Assembly (NCBI GenBank): GCA_035287045.1
Contig: DATECF010000256.1
Coordinates: 49,132-113,131, forward strand
Direction: 5' to 3'
DNA length: 64,000 nt
DNA from: JACPAP01 sp035287045
GTDB lineage: Bacteria; Gemmatimonadota; Gemmatimonadetes; Gemmatimonadales; GWC2-71-9
Part shown: positions 59,201-64,000 of the stretch, piece after piece
How the letters are laid out: each line of letters opens with the position of its first letter
Numbering within the stretch: position 1 is the stretch's first letter
Notes under the pieces: generated by a model
The model's input: only the letters and a program-made list of their open reading frames with translations
What the model was told of the DNA's origin: nothing
Database searches by the model: none
Translations under genes and position numbers: made by a program

Positions 59201-61864
59201 CTACCTCCCTCCCTGACTCGCGCCCGTCGCCGCGGCCGCACGCGTCTCCGGCCCGCTCACCAGCGCGTTGAACACCAGCTTGAACGTGCCGTGGGTCTGC
59301 GAGCGGTGCTGCGCCCGGAATCCGATCATCACCACCTTGCCCTGCCCCTGGTGGGCGACGACCATCGCGGCCCGGTTGGCGAGCCGGTCCTCACCCAGCA
59401 ACCAGCCGCTCTGGAGGAGGTCGCGGTCCACGAACGTGACGACGCGCTCCACCTGCTCGTTGGTCGCCGTTGGGACGACTTCGTAAGCGTGATTACCCTG
59501 GAGAAAGGTGGCCAGCGCTTGTGCCGGCATGCCGAACGCGAGTGGATTGGTGTGGTCCACGGCGATCCGGAGCGTCGAGCCGGGTGACCAGAATTCCCGG
59601 GTGGGCACATTCGCCACCGCGTCGCGAACCGGCACCTCGAGCTTCTCCATCGCGACCTCGCCCGCTTGGGCGAACGTGACCAGCGTACCGCCGGCCTGGA
59701 CGAACGCCTTGAGCGCGGCGACGCCCTCGGTGCCGATGCCGCTGCGGAACTCGGGCGGCGGCTCCTGACCGGGCCCGCCAAACCCGCCACCGCCGCCCGG
59801 ACCGCCGCGCTCGCCGGTGATCATCCGCACGTCGTCGTCCGGCAGAATGATCACGTCGTACTTGGACGCGAGATTCCCGGCCTTGATCTCAGCATCGAAC
59901 AGCGACTTGTAGGGGAACCCAAACTGCTCGAGAAGGAAGCGGGTCCACCCCTCGTCCATGTTGCCGCCGTAGTACCGCTGGTACATGCCGAGGCGGAGCC
60001 GGCGCACGTCGTAGCTCACCTGGCTGACGTCACTCGCCAGCGCGCCAAAGTCCACGCCGGTCTGCCGCGCCACGTCCTGCACCACCGCGTCGGGAGCGCC
60101 CGCCACCACGAAGTCTCCGGGCCGGACGCCCGTAGCTGCCCGGCTCACGCGTCGCACCCTCACGTTCTTGTCCCACAGAAGGTTGACCGCGCGGAAGGCA
60201 TCATTCAGCCGACCGTCAATGACGTATCCGTTGGCGCCCCTCGTGACTCTGCCCATGGGCTCGATCGCCGACCCGATCTTCGTCAGCCCTGCCGCTTCCG
60301 CCGCCACTGCCGCTTCTGCCGCTTCAACCCGCACGCCCATGAATTCCGCCATCACATCCGCCGACATGTCATAGGGCCGGATGGGATTGTCTGCTTTGTC
60401 GCGGGTGTAGCTGTTGTCGGGATAGAAGGTGCGGCCCAGGAGGTACCGGATCACGCCGGCCTTGGGCTGCGCCAACGAGACCACGAAGGAGCCCGCCCCG
60501 TAGACCTTCCCCTCGTGCGTGAAGGGCGACGTGGCGCGCTGCACCTCCACGCCCTGGACCAGGAGCTTATTGACCAGCTTGGTGGCGGTGAGCGGATCGT
60601 GCTGCTCGGCGGGAATAACGTAGGCCAGCGTCCCGGCGATCTCTCCCGCCGCGCCGCGCTCGGTCTGCCGCTTGGCCTTGAGATAGGCGTTCCAGAGAAC
60701 CGTCTCACGATTGCGCGCCGCGAGATCCACCGCCGCCCAGGCGGCAACCTTCTGCCGCTCTACCATGTCCCGCACCCGCCACCAGCCGCCGGGCCAGGGA
60801 TTGGGGAACGTGGTCTGGGCTTCGTACTCCGGCAGGCCGCGCGCCCCGCCCCGGACCTGGTCGGGATGCAGGTACAGCGGCGTCGCGAGCCGCGCGCTGG
60901 CCGACTCGGTCAGCATCCCCGCGATGTTGTGGAACGGCGTGATCCAGTGGAAGCCGAAGTGGCCCCAGCCGGAGTAGATGGCGGCGTTCACCACGCCGTT
61001 CAGTCCGGCCTCTTCCTCTTTATAGGCGATGTGCGCGCCCCACCAGGCCATCTCGCGCCACACCAGGGGATCGCCGTCGGGACGGATGGGCTCAGCGTAA
61101 GGCGGCACGTAGATGCGGGCGCCGTACGGGCCCATCTGGTGATGGTCGATGTAGGCCTGGGGAATCCAGTCGCGGAACATGATCTTCGCCGCATACTGGG
61201 ACTCCACCATGTTGGTCATGAACGCGTCGCGGTTGTTGTCGTGGCCGATGTACTTGTGGTACAGCACGTTCAGCCCCACGCCCTCGTACTCGGTGCCCAC
61301 GTACTTGTTGTACCAGTCGGTGACCAGGATTTCGCCGTCCGGGTTGAAGCACGGGATCATGATGGCGATCACGTTGTCCATGATGCGCTGGGTCTCTTCG
61401 TCCGTGCGCCGGAGCAGGTCGTACGTCAGCTCCGCGGCCGTCTGGCTGGCGGCCACTTCGGACGAATGCAGCCCGAACGTCTGCACCACCACCGCCTTCC
61501 CGTTGGCCACGATCTGCCGGATCTCGTCCTCGGAGACGCCGCGGGGGTCGCTGAGCCTGGCGTTCATCTGCCGGATCTCCTCCAGCCGGGCGAGGTTGGC
61601 GGGGGAGGAGATGAACAGCGCCAGGAACGGGTGGCCCATGGTGGTGGGTCCCATGTTCACCGCCTGCATCCGGTCGCTCTGGCGGTCCAGCAGGTGGTAG
61701 TACTCCACCAGCTTGTCCCAGCGGGCGAGCTTGCGATCGGCGCCCATCTGGAAGCCGAAGAATTGCTCGGGCGACGTCAGCTGCTGAGCCAGGGCAACGC
61801 GCGCCGGCGTGGGCAGCGCGGTGGTGATCAGCGAGATCGCCAGGAACCACAGCATCCTTCTCAT
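59201..61864 (-). CDS. Exported M14 zinc carboxypeptidase family protein
   Basis: An 887-residue exported protein. The signal peptide ends A-L-A-Q. The M14 domain occupies about 40-420 with G-L-H-S-S-E-V and N-P-D-G-E as zinc and substrate sites, H-N-N-R-D in Y-I-G-H-D-N-N-R-D, and D-H-H-Q-M-G with H for the third ligand. A glutamine-amidotransferase-like C-terminal domain follows, with a Gly-rich insert near 690. The ATG at 61864 has GAGGAG upstream. It probably trims peptides or peptidoglycan fragments outside the cell. Confidence 0.85.
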   Translation of the reverse strand: MRRMLWFLAISLITTALPTPARVALAQQLTSPEQFFGFQMGADRKLARWDKLVEYYHLLDRQSDRMQAVNMGPTTMGHPFLALFISSPANLARLEEIRQMNARLSDPRGVSEDEIRQIVANGKAVVVQTFGLHSSEVAASQTAAELTYDLLRRTDEETQRIMDNVIAIMIPCFNPDGEILVTDWYNKYVGTEYEGVGLNVLYHKYIGHDNNRDAFMTNMVESQYAAKIMFRDWIPQAYIDHHQMGPYGARIYVPPYAEPIRPDGDPLVWREMAWWGAHIAYKEEEAGLNGVVNAAIYSGWGHFGFHWITPFHNIAGMLTESASARLATPLYLHPDQVRGGARGLPEYEAQTTFPNPWPGGWWRVRDMVERQKVAAWAAVDLAARNRETVLWNAYLKAKRQTERGAAGEIAGTLAYVIPAEQHDPLTATKLVNKLLVQGVEVQRATSPFTHEGKVYGAGSFVVSLAQPKAGVIRYLLGRTFYPDNSYTRDKADNPIRPYDMSADVMAEFMGVRVEAAEAAVAAEAAGLTKIGSAIEPMGRVTRGANGYVIDGRLNDAFRAVNLLWDKNVRVRRVSRAATGVRPGDFVVAGAPDAVVQDVARQTGVDFGALASDVSQVSYDVRRLRLGMYQRYYGGNMDEGWTRFLLEQFGFPYKSLFDAEIKAGNLASKYDVIILPDDDVRMITGERGGPGGGGGFGGPGQEPPPEFRSGIGTEGVAALKAFVQAGGTLVTFAQAGEVAMEKLEVPVRDAVANVPTREFWSPGSTLRIAVDHTNPLAFGMPAQALATFLQGNHAYEVVPTATNEQVERVVTFVDRDLLQSGWLLGEDRLANRAAMVVAHQGQGKVVMIGFRAQHRSQTHGTFKLVFNALVSGPETRAAAATGASQGGR

Positions 61865-61914
61865 AAGGCACTCCTCAGGACGTAAGCCCGGACCAGACGG
61901 AGGGAGAACGAGCG

Positions 61915-61943
61915 AAGGTGGGGCGGAGGGATGGGGGTGTCAA
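61915..61943 (-). promoter_or_regulatory. Promoter of the M14 operon
   Basis: TTGACA (61943-61938), 17 bases, CACCTT (61920-61915). The 32 bases including CGC beyond match 62309-62340 at 26 positions. Start of transcription would be near 61908, giving a 44-base leader that holds GAGGAG. Confidence 0.6.
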
Positions 61944-62305
61944 CGTCCCAATGGCAGGTGACCCAGGGGAATGAGGAGCTGGGCCGGCACCAACCGGTTA
62001 TCCACGGGAGGCGGCCGGTCTCCGCCGGTGCCGCCCAGGACTCCGGAGAAGGCCCACACCGTCAGGCCAGCCCCACCCACCTGCTGTCCCGCTGCAGGGA
62101 CACGACGGTCCCGTTGACGTCCTGCGTGAGGTACCAGGCCGGCGAAGAACGACGAGAGGATGGCCGCGGTCGCGAAGGCGGTGGCACCGAAGACCAGCGT
62201 GAGCATCCGCATCCAGACCACTTCGTAGACCAGGCCGCACGCGCCCGACAGGAAGAACAACGCGAGGATGATCCGCCGGATGCTGCGCTCGCTCGTGAAC
62301 GTCAC
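61940..62305 (-). pseudogene. Truncated polyamine aminopropyltransferase-like membrane protein
   Basis: From GTG at 62305 the frame gives F-F-L-S-G-A-C-G-L-V-Y-E-V-V-W and F-G-A-T-A-F-A-T-A-A, the first two helices of the fused membrane spermidine synthase-like family, which is normally over 500 residues. After F-F-A-G-L the text stops making sense. Another frame then reads Y-L-T-Q-D-V-N-G-T-V-V-S-L-Q-R-D-S-R-W, which resembles the start of the aminopropyltransferase domain, then a stop. An internal deletion and frameshift are the simplest cause. The first part may still be made as a small membrane peptide. Confidence 0.65.
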
Positions 62306-62311
62306 GCCGCG

Positions 62312-62340
62312 AAGGTGGGCTGGCGAGAGAGGGGTGTCAA
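62312..62340 (-). promoter_or_regulatory. Promoter of the truncated polyamine-synthase-like gene
   Basis: TTGACA (62340-62335), 17 bases, CACCTT (62317-62312). The GTG at 62305 is 6 bases beyond the -10, so any transcript would be leaderless. The element is a near copy of the M14 promoter 397 bases away. Confidence 0.6.
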
Positions 62341-62363
62341 TCTGCGAAGGCCCCGCTCCTCCC

Positions 62364-63083
62364 TCACCAACGCGGGCGCTGCCCGTTGGTGCGAAACCAG
62401 CTCGCGACGGGTATCCCGTCCAACAGCGCCGGCAGAAACCGCCGCCCCTCATAATCCCGCGCCAACGTCGCGTCGAGGTCCTGAAGCCCGGAGCGCCGGA
62501 GCGACCTGACCGCGGTGACCCGCCCCTCTTCGGAAATGATCAACTCGAGTTCGACATAAAGCCGCCTGCCCACTCGTGGGACATCGTCGCCTGGTTGCCT
62601 CTCCACGGCGAACTGGCGAGTGATCGGTCGATCTTGGCGTGCGATTTCGGGAGGGCAGAACACGCCCCGCTCCACGGTGATGGCCGGCCGCGGAACCCGG
62701 GTCATTCGCAAACGACTCACCCACGGGTCATCGGCCGTACGTTGAGGGCGTATCGCTGTGCGAATCAGGGAAACCACGGCGGTCCCCGAACTCGCGTCGG
62801 TGGGCTCAACCAGCCGGGCGCCGTGCAGCGTCCCCGCCGCGGTGAACGCCAGCGCCACGATGACGTGCGCGGAATCGAAGGGTTCCAGCATGGACCAAGC
62901 TTCCAACACGGCGGCGGAGTCCACTAATTCGTCTGCGGGTGGGAGCTTCTTGGGAGCCTCGGCGGGATGGCACCGGCGCTCGACCTCTCGACCGCCGGCG
63001 TCGCGGTACCGCAGGGTTTGACCGCCACCGGGAGCGGGCCAGAGGGCCAACAGGAAAACCGGACCTGCGACGATACGGAGCAT
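62364..63083 (-). CDS. TonB C-terminal-like exported protein
   Basis: A 239-residue protein with a signal peptide (to G-G-G-Q). The C-terminal 80 residues (G-R-V-T-A-V-R-S-L, L-D-A-T-L and F-L-P-A-L-L-D-G-I-P-V) follow the TonB C-terminal fold, and a shorter related stretch lies near 95-130. It has no membrane anchor other than the signal, so it is not a classic TonB. It may be a periplasmic stand-alone domain. ATG at 63083 follows GGAGG. Confidence 0.62.
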   Translation of the reverse strand: MLRIVAGPVFLLALWPAPGGGQTLRYRDAGGREVERRCHPAEAPKKLPPADELVDSAAVLEAWSMLEPFDSAHVIVALAFTAAGTLHGARLVEPTDASSGTAVVSLIRTAIRPQRTADDPWVSRLRMTRVPRPAITVERGVFCPPEIARQDRPITRQFAVERQPGDDVPRVGRRLYVELELIISEEGRVTAVRSLRRSGLQDLDATLARDYEGRRFLPALLDGIPVASWFRTNGQRPRW

Positions 63084-63102
63084 GGGCCTCCGTTTCCAAG
63101 TC

Positions 63103-63543
63103 TTACTGCTTCGACAATACCACCAGCACCGTAGTGGTGCCAAACGTCCGTTCACCGGTGAGCTTGTTGTTCGAGAACACGAACGGCATGTCGCGCACGA
63201 AGGTATCCGCCATGTGATCGAACTCCACCGTGTCGCCGCGCAGGACCCAGGTTCCGGCCAAGTTCGCGTCAAAGTCCCCGCCGTCCTCGGCGCCATCCGG
63301 CACGAACAGGCGGCCGGTCGTGGTGCTGTCGGCCTGGAGCACGATATCCAGCAGCGCGCCCTGAGCCAGTCTATCGATGGTGACGCCGCCCTCTCGCGTC
63401 GTGAACGTCGTGGCGTTGTAACTGCCGGCCACTTCCTGCACGGTCGGCGGCGCGGCAGACTCCACCGGCGGCGGATCCAGCGTGGGGTCGGTGCAGGCGA
63501 GGAGGGTTATCAGCGTCGGGAGAAGGCCGCTGGAGAATCGCAT
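63103..63543 (-). CDS. Hypothetical lipoprotein
   Basis: A 146-residue lipoprotein (T-L-L-A-C near residue 17). The mature part is beta-rich: V-A-G-S-Y-N-A-T-T-F opening, G-T-W-V-L-R-G-D-T-V-E-F and a hydrophobic end, a lipocalin-like outline. No family can be named. It precedes the TonB-C-like gene by 19 bases on the same strand, so they may work together. Confidence 0.65.
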   Translation of the reverse strand: MRFSSGLLPTLITLLACTDPTLDPPPVESAAPPTVQEVAGSYNATTFTTREGGVTIDRLAQGALLDIVLQADSTTTGRLFVPDGAEDGGDFDANLAGTWVLRGDTVEFDHMADTFVRDMPFVFSNNKLTGERTFGTTTVLVVLSKQ

Positions 63544-63667
63544 TGGTACCCCCTTGGTCCTGGGTGTGGATTCGTTCCAACACCCCCTGACCGCCGCAAC
63601 ATCCATGCCGCTCACGTATGGTCCTCATCATCTGGGGAACCAAGCCGCACGTCCGCGGGATCTGGGG

Positions 63668-63685
63668 ATTTCCGGGCTCGGAAAT
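63668..63685. promoter_or_regulatory. 18-base palindrome upstream of the last gene
   Basis: ATTTCCG-GGCT-CGGAAAT is a perfect inverted repeat with 7-base arms, 29 bases before TTGACC at 63714. The 238-base gap it sits in also holds two copies of ATCTGGGGA. It could be an operator or a small hairpin. Confidence 0.4.
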
Positions 63686-63781
63686 GGGCCTCCCGGGCCC
63701 TCTTGATGCCGGCTTGACCCCCCTCGCCATATTCCCCCACCAACGAAGGACGCCGTGAACGAGCTTCAGAGAGAGGTACGG

Positions 63782-64000
63782 ATGCGACGGCTGTGGTTAG
63801 CGACCTTCGCCGTAGCCGCGCTCGGACCCGGTGGGCTCCGGGCGCAGGAGATACAGGTGCCGGTGGACGAGGCCGGCCGGATCCAGGTGATCACGGGCGA
63901 GCTGGCGCGGCGCGTGGGCCTGTTCGGTGAGGTCGAAGGGTTCCGCGAGGCGCGGCTGTTTCAGCTCGCCGATGGGTCGTTCGTGCTTGAGATCACCTCG
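63782..64000 (+). CDS. Exported protein, N-terminal part (3' end outside window)
   Basis: 73 residues are seen. The ATG at 63782 follows GAGAGAGG and opens a signal peptide (L-W-L-A-T-F-A-V-A-A-L-G, cleavage near G-L-R-A-Q). The mature start is E-I-Q-V-P-V-D-E-A-G-R-I-Q-V-I-T. An in-frame GTG at 63755 is possible but would put nine polar residues before the signal. The family is not recognisable from this part. Confidence 0.7.
   Translation, partial: MRRLWLATFAVAALGPGGLRAQEIQVPVDEAGRIQVITGELARRVGLFGEVEGFREARLFQLADGSFVLEITS

Overview
The window is a 64-kb, gene-dense, GC-rich stretch from a free-living Gram-negative bacterium. The best guess for its group is Gemmatimonadota or a near relative. 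That is an inference from gene content: a DUF1800/DUF1501 pair, a 1,042-residue beta-propeller protein of the VPS10/sortilin type, several secreted S9, S8 and M14 peptidases, a protein kinase fused to TolB-like and TPR regions, and many GTG starts with genes joined by 1-4-base overlaps. No rRNA, tRNA, CRISPR array, insertion sequence or prophage was seen. No gap between genes exceeds about 240 bases.

Region by region. 1-162 is the end of dihydrofolate reductase. 230-3993 is a tightly coupled four-gene operon: two paralogous ATP-grasp ligases, a GNAT acetyltransferase and a lysine 2,3-aminomutase. It looks like a pathway that makes, acylates or peptide-couples beta-lysine, and it is the best candidate in the window for an undescribed system. 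4067-8135 holds an EF-G-like GTPase with altered G3 and G4 motifs and an ABC exporter. 8209-11866 holds DUF1800, DUF1501 and an SDR. 11870-16387 holds a methyltransferase, a SIMPL protein and the giant beta-propeller protein. 16469-17142 is a VapBC toxin-antitoxin pair. 17224-24285 holds a GNAT and secreted or metal-dependent hydrolases (serine hydrolase, M20 amidohydrolase, D-aminoacylase-like, dienelactone hydrolase) plus a PP2C phosphatase. 24289-33447 is a long minus-strand series: NAD-binding protein, LemA, DUF2207, TPR protein, penicillin-acylase-like hydrolase, YchF, a divergent dicarboxylate/amino acid symporter and an SRPBCC protein. 33548-38320 holds a fatty acid desaturase, an amidohydrolase and the kinase-TPR protein.

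38409-39620 is an arsenic methylation unit (ArsR and ArsM) with an ATCAA-N6-TTGAT operator before each gene. 39664-46831 holds a methyltransferase, a heme-binding-type lipoprotein, a small membrane protein and two S9 peptidases. The S9 peptidases flank an F420:NADP oxidoreductase-like gene broken by an amber codon and a frameshift. 46958-49284 holds a LamG protein, a small basic protein and an exported DinB protein. 49402-54544 is an NtrY/NtrX-like two-component system followed by an outer membrane protein with a bactofilin-like head and a DUF4390-like protein. 54552-61864 holds a subtilase lipoprotein and the operon M14 peptidase, membrane protein, metallo-beta-lactamase-fold protein and acyltransferase. 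The end holds a truncated polyamine-synthase-like remnant, a TonB-C-like protein, a lipoprotein and the start of one more exported protein.

Promoters can be read in several places. TTGACA followed by exactly 17 bases and a hexamer resembling CACCTT occurs three times, with a close fourth at vapBC. At vapB, at the polyamine-synthase remnant, and (with a different -10) at arsR the start codon lies 6-8 bases after the -10, which suggests leaderless mRNAs. A dispersed family of heptanucleotide tandem repeats (GTGAGGG, GTGAGAC, GTAAGGG) occurs between genes and, twice, inside coding sequence.
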